Part shown: piece after piece, positions 17,652-27,274 of the stretch
Layout of the letters: each line of letters begins with the position of its first letter
Position numbering within the stretch: the stretch's first letter is position 1
NCBI RefSeq assembly: GCF_014641075.1
Contig: NZ_BMHP01000002.1
Span: forward strand, 1,302,001 to 1,366,000
Reading direction: 5' to 3'
DNA length: 64,000 bases
Source of the DNA: Paenibacillus nasutitermitis
GTDB lineage: Bacteria; Bacillota; Bacilli; Paenibacillales; Paenibacillaceae
The notes under the pieces: generated by a model
Databases searched by the model: none
Told to the model about the DNA's origin: nothing
The model's input: only the letters and a program-made list of their open reading frames with translations
Program-made: the position numbers and the translations under genes

Positions 17652-20600
17652 CTACTGATACTGAAATGCATCCACAAGAACATAATAGCCAGAGGATGAG
17701 GGATTCTTATCCGATCGTACAACCACTTTGATGGTGTGTGAACCAGGGGATAATCCCGTTTTGGTATACAATACCTGCTGCAATTGTCCGCTCGAGGCAT
17801 ATAAATCAATTGCCGAAGTATCCAGAACCCCATCAATATACACATCAGCTTTCCCTTCGTTGATTCCTCTAGGACCAACCCAGCTTATACTCGTTCCCGT
17901 GAAAGTATACTGTGCATAATCATTTGCCGTATTGGAGGCATGGTAATCACTATTGTAGTATCCGTCATAAGCACTGGATGACCAACTGCCGGAATACGTG
18001 ATACCCGGATCGGTATCATTTGCTATTGTGTTGGAAGCTTCTCCTTCCGAGCTCCAGCTCGTTCCGTTTACTTCCATATTGTATATCATGGCTTTATTCA
18101 CATCTGAATCAAGTACAGTTTCCCTGATATAGCGGTAACTGCCCGAAACATCAACTGACAGTTCTGAACTTACCATCTTTACACTATCGATACTGAATGT
18201 CCCACTTGTTGCACTCTCAACAGGGTCGATACGAAGCTGTTTGAGCGTACCCGAAGCATTTGGAGCGTAATCAAGGTCGAGTTCATAGTCGGTATAGCCT
18301 GTATCGTTTGCAACAAGGTAAATCGGTATGCTCTTCGCTCCATTAAAGGTTGGATCAGCGGTTGTTGTGTAATATAAAGTACCCAAGGTATCGGAAGTCC
18401 CATTCTTCATCCGAATGACAATGTGCTTATCACTTACACCATTTAGCGATACATTCAAATTATCCGGTGAGTATATTTGTGGGTCGGCTGAGGTTATGGT
18501 TCCTCCTATATATCCTCCGCTCTTCCAACCAAAACCACTCATATTGGAGCCGGTCCAACCTTCAGTGCTGCTGGTAAATTTGTGTTTTAAGTTGTTCACA
18601 TCCAATAAAGTGGTCCAGTTTGTACCGTCGTTTGAAGCTTCAATTTTGCTCTTCCACGCATCTTTTAAATAGAAGCCACTTCTAACGGATGATACTTGGC
18701 GGGAACTACCAAAATCATACGTCAGTGTCTGCGGAAAACTGCCCGTAGATGCACTCCAGTAGCTTGTGTTGCGATGGTCAAGTGCTTTTTCGGGACCGTG
18801 ACTTGTATCCAAAGAAGAGCTTGCAGAGGCTGTCGCCAATTCACTGATATTTTGAGAATACCCGATACTTATATTATCCATGGAGAACGAACCGCTGCCT
18901 GCATCTCTTGCCGGAAATATCATCAACTGAGATAGTAACCCGTTATACGCCGGTGCTTTAAAGTAATAATCGGTAAATCCCGTATCATTCGGTTTAATTG
19001 CAAAATACATCGCTTGACCGTAATACCACTCCGCATCGGCAGCTTGCCTGAATATGACAAGCGCACTAGTGGAAGCTGTGCTATTTTTTAATCTAACTTT
19101 GAATGTCGGCGATCTGGAAATATCAATGTTCAAGTTGCTTGGCGATAGAAGATAACCACCATTATTAATCGTTATGTCCCCGCCCATCATTCCCCCTGTC
19201 TGCCATCCAAAATTGGAAATTCCCGAAGAAGCTGTCCAATCCTCCACATTCGTCGAAAAATTCCATTTTTTCAAAACCAATGGTACGGTCTGTAATCGGA
19301 TATAATCCACACTGAAAGTACCGCTCGAACCAGCCGAAACCGGATCGATTCGGATCTGTTTGATGGTGCCCGTCCAACTCGAAACGCTAGACAAGTCTAT
19401 GGTATATTCGCTAAACACGCCGTCGCTCGGAATTATGCTGAATTCCTTAACCTTAGTCCCACCCCAGGTCGTGTCTGTATCGGTAATAAAATACAATCTC
19501 GCTTTTGCACTTGTTGTGGCATTCTTCATTTTTATGCGGAGGGTTTTATAGCTTCCAGCCGACAAATTAAGATTATCGGGCGAGAAAAACTGAGGGCCGC
19601 TTGCACTCACTGCAGCTCCTATATAACCTCCACGCTGCCATCCAAAGCCGGTCGTATGAACGGCATTCCCCCAACCTTCGGCATCATTCGTAAAGTCCCA
19701 ACCGCTTTTTGCCGCACTTGCAGGCGTACCAGGATTAGCCGTATTAAATGCCTTTATTTCATAGATTGCGGGTTTTGTGCCAGTCTGCATGGAATTCACG
19801 GTAAGCTTTATCAAATGAGTACTCACTGCTGTAAACGTATCGATCTGCTCATCTGCCATGGAAGTTCCTGTTTTTGCCGTACTCCATGCCCCAGTAGATT
19901 CATTCCAGTAAGAGAGTGTGTAGCTTCCGATCCTGGAGCTTGTCGTGTTTTGCAACGTCTCTATCCTGTCAATCGTCACAGGTCTGCCGAAGTCCAGCCA
20001 TATACTGCCCGTACCCGTTCCTTGCCAGTATGAGCTGTTATCCTTATCATTTACCTGTCCTGGATTTAAAGGATAAAATTTGGCCACATCAAAGGTGTCC
20101 GCATAAGCACTCGACTTTAAAGCCAAATTCTCTCCAGGTACAGGAGATGGTATTGCAGCACTTCCAACCCTATATTCCATTGCATCATTATACAGAGATC
20201 CGCTTTCGAATTGCCATTGAATCCGCATCTCATGGAATCCATCTGACAGACCGTATTTTTCAAAGGCTACGATCTGTTTTTGAACGGTTACGCTGCTTAA
20301 ATCAACGATGCCTTGCGACAAACCGTCTATGAATATCTCCGCCCGGGTGGCATCCGGAGATTTCGTTGTGATCCACCGCACCCCATTGCCATGGAAGCCG
20401 ACCGTGCGGGTGCTTGTGCCGAATTTGAATTCCGACTGGTCGGTAAAGTAATTCGTTGTCGTCGCAACCGTCCCCCCTGAAGAACCCGTGTCCGATTCTG
20501 TCCACCAGTTTTCATAGGGAAAGGTATTAAAATAATCCCAAACAGGAGCGTTGTCCTCAATCTTATAATATCCACTTGGGACGGGTGCAGGAGCAGGTAA

Positions 20601-23342
20601 AGTCACCACTTCTGTCGTCTGATCGACACGCCCCGTATAGGCTGCAGTGCTATATAAGTAATTAAATCTTGCATCGGGTGCGGCATCACCGTATTTGTAG
20701 AAGTCCATAATATTGTCATTGTTTTGCCAGTTGTCAACCCATTTAAACTCTATATTTACAGGATCCGCAATATTACCCAGTGAACTTCTGGGTATCTTAA
20801 GCATGATTTGATTACCTGACACACTATAGCTGATATTGGTTGCAACCGCTGTCCAATTCCAACCGCCTGTGCTTTTTTCCAGCGTACTTGTCGTACTTGC
20901 GGCGGGGGTGCGATTAATGACATAATCATAGCCCTTCCAACCGTTTGTACCGTTTCCGTCTACATTCAGATACAGTGTCATCCAATTAGAATCTGTATAA
21001 GGCGTTATAGGATTAACTGTTTTTGCATAGAAATAGATGTTGCTTGCATCCCTTGCTATCTTCGTTATATCGAAGTCATTTCTTCCCGTAGTATCCTTGT
21101 ATACTTGATTGTCCACACCTGGGTAATTCCTCGCCATCGTGTCACCTGTGAAATCCTTGAAAGAAGGATTAACATCGGTCCATTGGCTAAAGTCTGTGTT
21201 TATGGTGATGGTCTTGACAGCACTTGGTTCGGCAGGTGCTTCTGCACCCTTGAATCTTCTTATATTATTCGCCAGCTGCATATAATAGTTATCGCCAAAT
21301 CCTCCCTCCATCGGTTCCAAATCTTTGCTGTACCGATCGTCAAAATCATCGTAAAGGATATATTTATCCGTTTGTGTCGTTTTCTGCCAATTTCCCGTAA
21401 TCCAATCATTCCATGCTATTACATTGATCATTAAAGGATCCTGCGAGATGGCATAGTCCCACTGCTCTTGGGCAAAATATCCATAATTTTGAGATCCGGA
21501 CGTAAGATCGTCTGCCCCGTTATGGTAAGCTCTGCTCTTGCTATAGGGCTTTTCGTTATAGATATACGGTATAGATAAGGAGAAAATATTATTTTTCCCA
21601 AAACTCTGAGACGTATTTACCGATATATTCTCCTTTTCGCCTAAATCATTGTAGCTGATATGTTGTGGAAGGGCATAATCTGCTCCAATCTCAAAACCAT
21701 TGGTATAATATTCACCTGGCCATTGTATGATCCGAAGGGTAAAAAAGTCTTTTACGGTAGCGCTTGCATTTTGGTCTCCAACAATCAGCGGCTTGCCTTT
21801 CCAATAAAACCATGTCGTTGGGTGATAGTACGGTGCATCGGGCGCATAAAAGGTTTGGTACAACTTATCCATCATACTTACTGAATTCGTATGGGTAAGC
21901 ATTACAATTTTCGGCGCTTGAACACCTGATCGCTGCAAATCTTCTATGGTTCTCATGAGCAGATCTATTTGCGGCTGGAAATTTTGATTATTCGTCACAT
22001 CGATTTCTAAAAAATCAACTCCTGCCAAGGCCAACATTTGCAAATGCTTGCGGATAACCCATTGATCGTTAGAGGAATAATAGCCAAACAGAGGTTTGTT
22101 CCAGTGAATAAAATCCCCATTTGGGCGCGGCATTAAAGGGTTATTATATTCTCCTGAAGCATTCGGTTGAAAAATGTTCGGATTGTCATTCAGCAGTTTT
22201 TGATTATTGTAAACATTATTGTACTGATGGATCTGCTCTCCGCCGTGCCAAGGCTCGTAAAACATACCTACAACTCTATTTTCTCTTGGTTGTACGATTC
22301 CCGTATCTCCTATCTGAGATAGTTTACGTCCAAGATCGTCTGTTGCTGCCAGCGAGCCCCATGATACCCTGTTCTTCGCCACAAGCTTTACATAGTCTAT
22401 GCTGAAAGTGCCTGCACTTGTCGTTCCATTGTCTACAGGGTCAATCCTCAATTGCTTGATTGTGCCTGTCCAGCCTGCAAAGCTTGAAAAATCAATGGTA
22501 TACTCTGTATAGCCGGTATCATTGGGAATGGTCGTAAAGGATAGATTGTTTGATCCCCAATTGGGATTGGCGGCTGTAGTGAAGAATACTCTTGCTAGAT
22601 TGCTGCTTGAGCTGTTTTTCATTCTGATTTTTAAGACAGGCTTTGAACCTGCACTTAAGCCCAGATGGTCAGGCGAATAAAATTGCGAGTCGGTCCCTGA
22701 GATCGTGCCGCCTAAGTAACCGCCCGTTTGCCATCCAAAGCCGGTAATATTACCTGCGTTTCCCCAGCTTTCTGCGTCCTTGGTGAAATCCCAACCGTCG
22801 CCTGTTCGAATGTAATCTATACGGAATGAACCCGTGTTTGTAGTTCCATCATCTACAGGGTCAATCCTGAACTGCTTGATCCAGCCTTTCCAGCCTGATA
22901 CATCCGACAAGTCAATGGTATATTCTCTGTAGCCGGTATCATTGGCAACCAGAGTAATTGCCTTGTTATTCGATCCCCAACTGGTATTGTCGCTTGTCGT
23001 GAAGAATATTCTTGCCAATGTAGCAGATGTGCTGTTTTTCATTTTGATTCTGATCAGACTGTTTTTCGAAGCATCCAGACCGAGATTATCAGCTGAGTAA
23101 AATTGAGAGTCGGATCCTGAGATCGTCCCCCCCAAGTACCCGCCTGCCTGCCACCCGAAACCGGATATATTTCCTGCACTCCCCCAGCCCTGAGTATCGC
23201 CGGTAAACTCCCATCCCTGTTCTGCTGCTAATACCGTTACTGGATTAACAAGGCTTCCGGGGCCTGCAAATAGGATTCCCAGCAAAAAAACAACCGCCGT
23301 CCAAACCAAATGCCTGCGATTGGCTTGTTTGTTTTTCAACAT
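17652..23342 (-). CDS. Giant secreted multidomain glycoside hydrolase-like protein
   Basis: 1896 residues; ATG 23342 has GGAGGTG upstream. A signal peptide (~1-41) precedes: two copies of a ~138-residue module (43-180, 183-321); a catalytic-like domain (~345-700; FYEPWHGG, then YYSSNDQWVIRKHLQML and AGVDFLEIDV) resembling GH99/GH71-type barrels; a CBM9-like domain (~709-900); a galactose-binding-like domain (~920-1060); a discoidin (F5/8C) domain (~1070-1200); module copies 3 and 4 (1213-1350, 1358-1495); a second discoidin domain split by module copy 5 (~1586-1725); and a C-terminal domain (~1766-1896). The modules share G-W-x-F-T, GFGWQxGGY-GG and KQxRIDPV. It probably binds and cuts a complex polysaccharide outside the cell for the adjacent importer. 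The catalytic family is an inference. Confidence 0.85.
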   Translation of the reverse strand: MLKNKQANRRHLVWTAVVFLLGILFAGPGSLVNPVTVLAAEQGWEFTGDTQGWGSAGNISGFGWQAGGYLGGTISGSDSQFYSADNLGLDASKNSLIRIKMKNSTSATLARIFFTTSDNTSWGSNNKAITLVANDTGYREYTIDLSDVSGWKGWIKQFRIDPVDDGTTNTGSFRIDYIRTGDGWDFTKDAESWGNAGNITGFGWQTGGYLGGTISGTDSQFYSPDHLGLSAGSKPVLKIRMKNSSSSNLARVFFTTAANPNWGSNNLSFTTIPNDTGYTEYTIDFSSFAGWTGTIKQLRIDPVDNGTTSAGTFSIDYVKLVAKNRVSWGSLAATDDLGRKLSQIGDTGIVQPRENRVVGMFYEPWHGGEQIHQYNNVYNNQKLLNDNPNIFQPNASGEYNNPLMPRPNGDFIHWNKPLFGYYSSNDQWVIRKHLQMLALAGVDFLEIDVTNNQNFQPQIDLLMRTIEDLQRSGVQAPKIVMLTHTNSVSMMDKLYQTFYAPDAPYYHPTTWFYWKGKPLIVGDQNASATVKDFFTLRIIQWPGEYYTNGFEIGADYALPQHISYNDLGEKENISVNTSQSFGKNNIFSLSIPYIYNEKPYSKSRAYHNGADDLTSGSQNYGYFAQEQWDYAISQDPLMINVIAWNDWITGNWQKTTQTDKYILYDDFDDRYSKDLEPMEGGFGDNYYMQLANNIRRFKGAEAPAEPSAVKTITINTDFSQWTDVNPSFKDFTGDTMARNYPGVDNQVYKDTTGRNDFDITKIARDASNIYFYAKTVNPITPYTDSNWMTLYLNVDGNGTNGWKGYDYVINRTPAASTTSTLEKSTGGWNWTAVATNISYSVSGNQIMLKIPRSSLGNIADPVNIEFKWVDNWQNNDNIMDFYKYGDAAPDARFNYLYSTAAYTGRVDQTTEVVTLPAPAPVPSGYYKIEDNAPVWDYFNTFPYENWWTESDTGSSGGTVATTTNYFTDQSEFKFGTSTRTVGFHGNGVRWITTKSPDATRAEIFIDGLSQGIVDLSSVTVQKQIVAFEKYGLSDGFHEMRIQWQFESGSLYNDAMEYRVGSAAIPSPVPGENLALKSSAYADTFDVAKFYPLNPGQVNDKDNSSYWQGTGTGSIWLDFGRPVTIDRIETLQNTTSSRIGSYTLSYWNESTGAWSTAKTGTSMADEQIDTFTAVSTHLIKLTVNSMQTGTKPAIYEIKAFNTANPGTPASAAKSGWDFTNDAEGWGNAVHTTGFGWQRGGYIGAAVSASGPQFFSPDNLNLSAGSYKTLRIKMKNATTSAKARLYFITDTDTTWGGTKVKEFSIIPSDGVFSEYTIDLSSVSSWTGTIKQIRIDPVSAGSSGTFSVDYIRLQTVPLVLKKWNFSTNVEDWTASSGISNFGWQTGGMMGGDITINNGGYLLSPSNLNIDISRSPTFKVRLKNSTASTSALVIFRQAADAEWYYGQAMYFAIKPNDTGFTDYYFKAPAYNGLLSQLMIFPARDAGSGSFSMDNISIGYSQNISELATASASSSLDTSHGPEKALDHRNTSYWSASTGSFPQTLTYDFGSSRQVSSVRSGFYLKDAWKSKIEASNDGTNWTTLLDVNNLKHKFTSSTEGWTGSNMSGFGWKSGGYIGGTITSADPQIYSPDNLNVSLNGVSDKHIVIRMKNGTSDTLGTLYYTTTADPTFNGAKSIPIYLVANDTGYTDYELDLDYAPNASGTLKQLRIDPVESATSGTFSIDSVKMVSSELSVDVSGSYRYIRETVLDSDVNKAMIYNMEVNGTSWSSEGEASNTIANDTDPGITYSGSWSSSAYDGYYNSDYHASNTANDYAQYTFTGTSISWVGPRGINEGKADVYIDGVLDTSAIDLYASSGQLQQVLYTKTGLSPGSHTIKVVVRSDKNPSSSGYYVLVDAFQYQ

Positions 23343-23381
23343 AAAAACACCTCCATTTTTTTCTTCCTCGGCTAGAAAGAT

Positions 23382-24275
23382 TTACTCTTTGACGCTGCCC
23401 AGTACAATCCCGGCCATAAAATATTTTTGCAAAAACGGATAGATAAGCAATATCGGAACCGACGCCATAAAAATTTGCGCAGCTTTTACGGTCCGATCCG
23501 ATATTTCACTAAGTAATTTGGCTTGGACCGGATCGATATTAGCGAAGGCGGAAGTATCCAATTTCACAACGACGGTTTGCAAATAGCTTTGCAAGGGATA
23601 ATGCGTCGGCGAATTCATCAGGATCAGGCCATCAAACCAGGAATTCCAATGCCCCACTATTGTAAAGAGCGTAACTGTCGCTAAAGCAGGAGCAGAAAGG
23701 GGAACAAAAATTCGCCAAATGATCGTCCAATGGCTGGCGCCGTCTACAAACGCCGCTTCTTCAAGCGCTTTCGGCAGGCCGCGAAAAAAATTAAGCAGCA
23801 GGATACAATTGAATACCTGGACTGCACCAGGCAGAACCAAAGCCCAAATCGTATCCAATATCCCGGTCATTTTGATCGTCATATACCAGGGTATTAAGCC
23901 GCCGTTAAAGAGAATGGTGAATACAAATAACCAGGCATACAGGGTGCGGCCCGGAAATGCCGATTCTTCTTTAGACAGCGGATATGCCACCAAAATCGTC
24001 AAAAGCATACTTATAGCTGTTCCCAACACAACCCGTTCGACCGAAATGCCAAGTGCAGTAAACAACTCATCCCTCAGAAATACAAACTTATAGGAATTCC
24101 AGGTAAACCCGACCGGCCAAAGCTTAACCAGTCCTGCCGCCGCCGCTGTCTTATTGCTTAGAGATAAAGCCAGCACATTAACAAAAGGGAGAATGGCCAA
24201 TAAAGAAAATAAAAACAGGAAGCTGTTGTTAACAATTTGAAACAAGGTTCTCGACAAGGATGCTTGACCTACCAT
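23382..24275 (-). CDS. Sugar ABC importer permease, LplC/YtcP type
   Basis: 297 residues from ATG 24275 (GAGGTG, 8-base spacer); the frame is open upstream but without a ribosome site. Six membrane segments, EAA loop EAAFVDGASHWTIIWRIFVP, and the family-typical C-terminus QKYFMAGIVLGSVKE. It lies 17 bases after its partner permease and 39 bases before the giant glycosidase gene, in one leftward operon. Confidence 0.94.
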   Translation of the reverse strand: MVGQASLSRTLFQIVNNSFLFLFSLLAILPFVNVLALSLSNKTAAAAGLVKLWPVGFTWNSYKFVFLRDELFTALGISVERVVLGTAISMLLTILVAYPLSKEESAFPGRTLYAWLFVFTILFNGGLIPWYMTIKMTGILDTIWALVLPGAVQVFNCILLLNFFRGLPKALEEAAFVDGASHWTIIWRIFVPLSAPALATVTLFTIVGHWNSWFDGLILMNSPTHYPLQSYLQTVVVKLDTSAFANIDPVQAKLLSEISDRTVKAAQIFMASVPILLIYPFLQKYFMAGIVLGSVKE

Positions 24276-24292
24276 CTTCACTTCACCTCTCT

Positions 24293-25192
24293 CTAAAAAA
24301 TTCGATAGTTTGCAAGCCGGTAAGCCAGTACATAAGAGATGGAAATAAAGATGCAAGAAACGACAGACTTAAATAAGCCGACAGCTGTTGCAACCCCATA
24401 TTGCGTGTCAACCATACCAATTCGAAAAACATAAGTATCCAGAATATCTCCCGTGCTATAAACCTGAGGACTATATAAATTAAAGATTTGGTCGAAACCC
24501 GCATTCAATACATTACCAAGGCTTAATGTGGCTATCAAAACAATCACCGGGAGCATGGAAGGCAGCGTAACATGGAGCGTCTGTTTCCAGCGGCTGGCCC
24601 CGTCGATCACAGCCGCCTCATATAAGGAAGGGTTCACACTGGTGACAGCAGCCAAAAATACAATGGTGTTAAATCCAACCTCTTTCCATAAATCGGTCAT
24701 GACAACCGTAAAGCGAAACCAGTGAGGATCCCCCAGAAAAAATACCGGCTTGAATCCGAAAAATCGGATCATTTCGTTGACAATTCCCTGAGAAGGCGAA
24801 AGAATATCGATCAAAATACCGCCCAATAGTACCCAGGATAGAAAGTAAGGAAAATAGATTGCCGTCTGTATGCTTCTTTTGAAAAACTTCAGCCGTACCT
24901 CATTCAGGAGCAAGGCAAGCGTAATGGGCATGCTTAAATTCAAAACAATTTTTAACAATGCAATGACCACAGTATTCGTCAAAACTTGTTTCGTATCCGG
25001 CAATTCCCATACGTACTTGAAATTTTCGAATCCAACAAACGGTGACCCAAAAATCCCTTTTGAAGGCATAAATTTCTCAAAAGCAATTAATATGCCTACA
25101 ATGGGGCCATAACTATATACCAGCAGCAGTGCTAAGGCAGGCCAAAGCATCAAGTGCAGCGGCAGCAACCGCAACCATCTTCGTGAAAGCAT
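24293..25192 (-). CDS. Sugar ABC importer permease, LplB/YteP type
   Basis: 299 residues starting at ATG 25192 (MLSRRWLRLLPLHLML), with GGAGG ten bases upstream. An ATG nearer the ribosome site at 25200 is out of frame and gives no protein. EAA loop EAAVIDGASRWKQTLHVTLP, C-terminus RLANYRIF. It forms a heterodimer with the next gene product and receives substrate from the upstream lipoprotein. Confidence 0.93.
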   Translation of the reverse strand: MLSRRWLRLLPLHLMLWPALALLLVYSYGPIVGILIAFEKFMPSKGIFGSPFVGFENFKYVWELPDTKQVLTNTVVIALLKIVLNLSMPITLALLLNEVRLKFFKRSIQTAIYFPYFLSWVLLGGILIDILSPSQGIVNEMIRFFGFKPVFFLGDPHWFRFTVVMTDLWKEVGFNTIVFLAAVTSVNPSLYEAAVIDGASRWKQTLHVTLPSMLPVIVLIATLSLGNVLNAGFDQIFNLYSPQVYSTGDILDTYVFRIGMVDTQYGVATAVGLFKSVVSCIFISISYVLAYRLANYRIF

Positions 25193-25260
25193 CCAGTCAT
25201 TTCCTCCATCCTGCCTATTGTGTTTATGGTTTGGACCTTCGCACAAGTACCAGGAATCTA

Positions 25261-25293
25261 ACGGGATGCAGAAGGTTCAACCTTCTGCATCCG
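25261..25293 (-). promoter_or_regulatory. Intercistronic hairpin between binding protein and permeases
   Basis: ATGCAGAAGGTT and AACCTTCTGCAT are exact complements around one base, and four further pairs extend the stem. There is no T-run. Such stems stabilise the 3' end of the binding-protein mRNA and lower expression of the permease genes that follow. Confidence 0.6.
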
Positions 25294-25308
25294 TCTAAAC
25301 CTTTCTTG

Positions 25309-27057
25309 CTATTGCGCGGAATACCAGTCGTTAACTTCTTTCGTTATCGTGTCACCGCCGAGCTTCTTCCAGTCTGCAACAAATTGATCGAATGCATCTA
25401 CTGGAGAAGCCCCCATGAGAATCTTTGTAAAGGTCTCCAATTGCAATTTATCGAGTGTAGATTGCTTTTGAACCATCGTATCCGTTTTGGCGCTGTAAAA
25501 TTGATCCGCAATCCCCAATTTATTATTCAGGTAGTAATCCAGAATGCTTAATCCCGTGTTCTTTGGTCCTGCCCATACTGCGTTCCCATAAGAGCCCGCA
25601 TCGTGATCTTTGGTGAATTTCATGTAAATATCATAATTGCCTTTTGCTTGAAGATTTTGTAGAGCGGTTTGATCGTTATTTTCAACTGCAGCTTTAACAC
25701 CCCGGAAAATGTTTATATTTTGCGCAGGATCCTGAGCGATAACTGCGGCAAATACCCAGCGGACGTAACCATCCGGATTTGGCTCCGGTTGATGATAATT
25801 CAAGTCAACACCGCCTGTATCCCAACCATATTCTTTGTCGGCATAATAGTTTGCCAGCTTGATGAGCGCTTCCGGGTGTTTGGAGCCTTTTTTGAATACG
25901 ACATAACCCTGGTCTACCGATTCAGGATTTACGCCGAGGCCAATCGAAGGTACTGCAGGTTTGTCGTCCGCTGAGACAATCGGATAAGGTACCCAGACGG
26001 CTTTAGGATCTTGTTTATAAGCATCAGGAAGTGGATAAAAGGCATTCCAATGCGCACCGAAAAACATGCCGATTTTACCTGAGATCACCGACTCATTCAC
26101 TTTGCCAGAATCTTTGACTCCAAATTCCGGATCAATTTGACCGCCTTTAAACATTTCTTGAAGCTTGGCTAAGGCCGTTTTCATTTCCGGTTGGATACCG
26201 CCGTAAACAAGCTTGCCGCTTGAATCCTTTATCCAAAGATTCCTGTAAGCATGATACCCTTCAAAGAAACCGGTTAAATCATAGATACCGCCGGTGTACA
26301 AGTCTTTGTTCAACCCTATACCGTAGGAGTCATTCTTATTGTTTCCATCCGGATCTTTATTGGTAAAAGCATCTGAAATCGTCAAAATGTCATTCATGGT
26401 TTTAGGTTCAGACAATTGAAGCTTATCAAGCCAATCCTTGCGGATCCAGATCATAGCAGCATTATCGATACTCGCTGCCGGTGCGGGAAGTGCTAACACT
26501 TTCCCATTAAAAGTGCTTGTTTTAACGGCCAAACCATTGTTTGCTTCCAGGAAGCTCTTCAACTGCGGAGAAGCATATTTAGCAATTGCATCTGTCAAAT
26601 CCTCCGCCATATCATTGTCAACCATCTGCTTCATTTGCTTGGAATTCACTGGAATAATATCCGGGAGATCGTTTGAGGCGATGGAGATATTCATTTTTTG
26701 CTCTCCGGCTCCGCCAGGCTCATTACCTACAACCGACCATTTGATTTTCATGTCAATCCCCAAATCCTTCAGGTAGCCATCCGTCCAAATATTTTTCTCC
26801 GGTGTTTCACCTGGCGCAAACTTGGATGATGAACTGAAAATTTTCACCGTGGAAAGTGTAATCGGCGGGTCGTACTTCCCTAACGGATTTAAATCTTCGG
26901 CTGGAGTATTCGTCCCTTCCGCTGGGGCTGAAGCTGGCGCTTTCGTTTCTACCGGAGTTGAATCCGGTGTCGTTGTATTATTGCTGCATGCCGCAATCCA
27001 AACCAACGATAGGATAAGCGCTATCAACACCATTCTTTTACCATAAAACCTTTTCAT
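25309..27057 (-). CDS. Sugar ABC importer, solute-binding lipoprotein
   Basis: 582 residues from ATG 27057 (GGGAGG upstream); the open frame to 27138 has no ribosome site. Lipobox IAAC with C24, then a Thr/Pro/Ala-rich linker. The body is of the LplA/YtcQ group (IWIRKDWLDKLQLSEPKTMN, DPDGNNKNDSYGIGL). It is the first gene of the importer-glycosidase operon and is divergent from the YesM/YesN pair, with direct repeats for the regulator in the shared intergenic region. The ligand is probably an oligosaccharide released by the giant enzyme. Confidence 0.93.
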   Translation of the reverse strand: MKRFYGKRMVLIALILSLVWIAACSNNTTTPDSTPVETKAPASAPAEGTNTPAEDLNPLGKYDPPITLSTVKIFSSSSKFAPGETPEKNIWTDGYLKDLGIDMKIKWSVVGNEPGGAGEQKMNISIASNDLPDIIPVNSKQMKQMVDNDMAEDLTDAIAKYASPQLKSFLEANNGLAVKTSTFNGKVLALPAPAASIDNAAMIWIRKDWLDKLQLSEPKTMNDILTISDAFTNKDPDGNNKNDSYGIGLNKDLYTGGIYDLTGFFEGYHAYRNLWIKDSSGKLVYGGIQPEMKTALAKLQEMFKGGQIDPEFGVKDSGKVNESVISGKIGMFFGAHWNAFYPLPDAYKQDPKAVWVPYPIVSADDKPAVPSIGLGVNPESVDQGYVVFKKGSKHPEALIKLANYYADKEYGWDTGGVDLNYHQPEPNPDGYVRWVFAAVIAQDPAQNINIFRGVKAAVENNDQTALQNLQAKGNYDIYMKFTKDHDAGSYGNAVWAGPKNTGLSILDYYLNNKLGIADQFYSAKTDTMVQKQSTLDKLQLETFTKILMGASPVDAFDQFVADWKKLGGDTITKEVNDWYSAQ

Positions 27058-27163
27058 GTTGTTACCTCCCATTTTTCTTTGCCTATACCCGGATCCCCTG
27101 GCAACAGGAATCCTTGTAGTTTTTATAATAAAAGGCAAGCTTCCTCACCGATATAGAACTCTT

Positions 27164-27204
27164 TTTACATTCGCCTTTTTTTCATGGCTTTTTCTTTACA
27201 TTCG
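27164..27204. promoter_or_regulatory. Direct repeats TTTACATTCG, 31 bp apart (likely regulator sites)
   Basis: The ten bases TTTACATTCG occur at 27164-27173 and 27195-27204, each followed shortly by a T-run. The spacing is about three helical turns, as expected for AraC-family dimers. They sit between the divergent binding-protein and yesM-like genes. Confidence 0.6.
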
Positions 27205-27274
27205 TTTTTTGAACGATAGGACATCCTGATTCCCTGTCGAAATCAAAGAAAAGAGAGATCGAGGGAGGCCGCGC

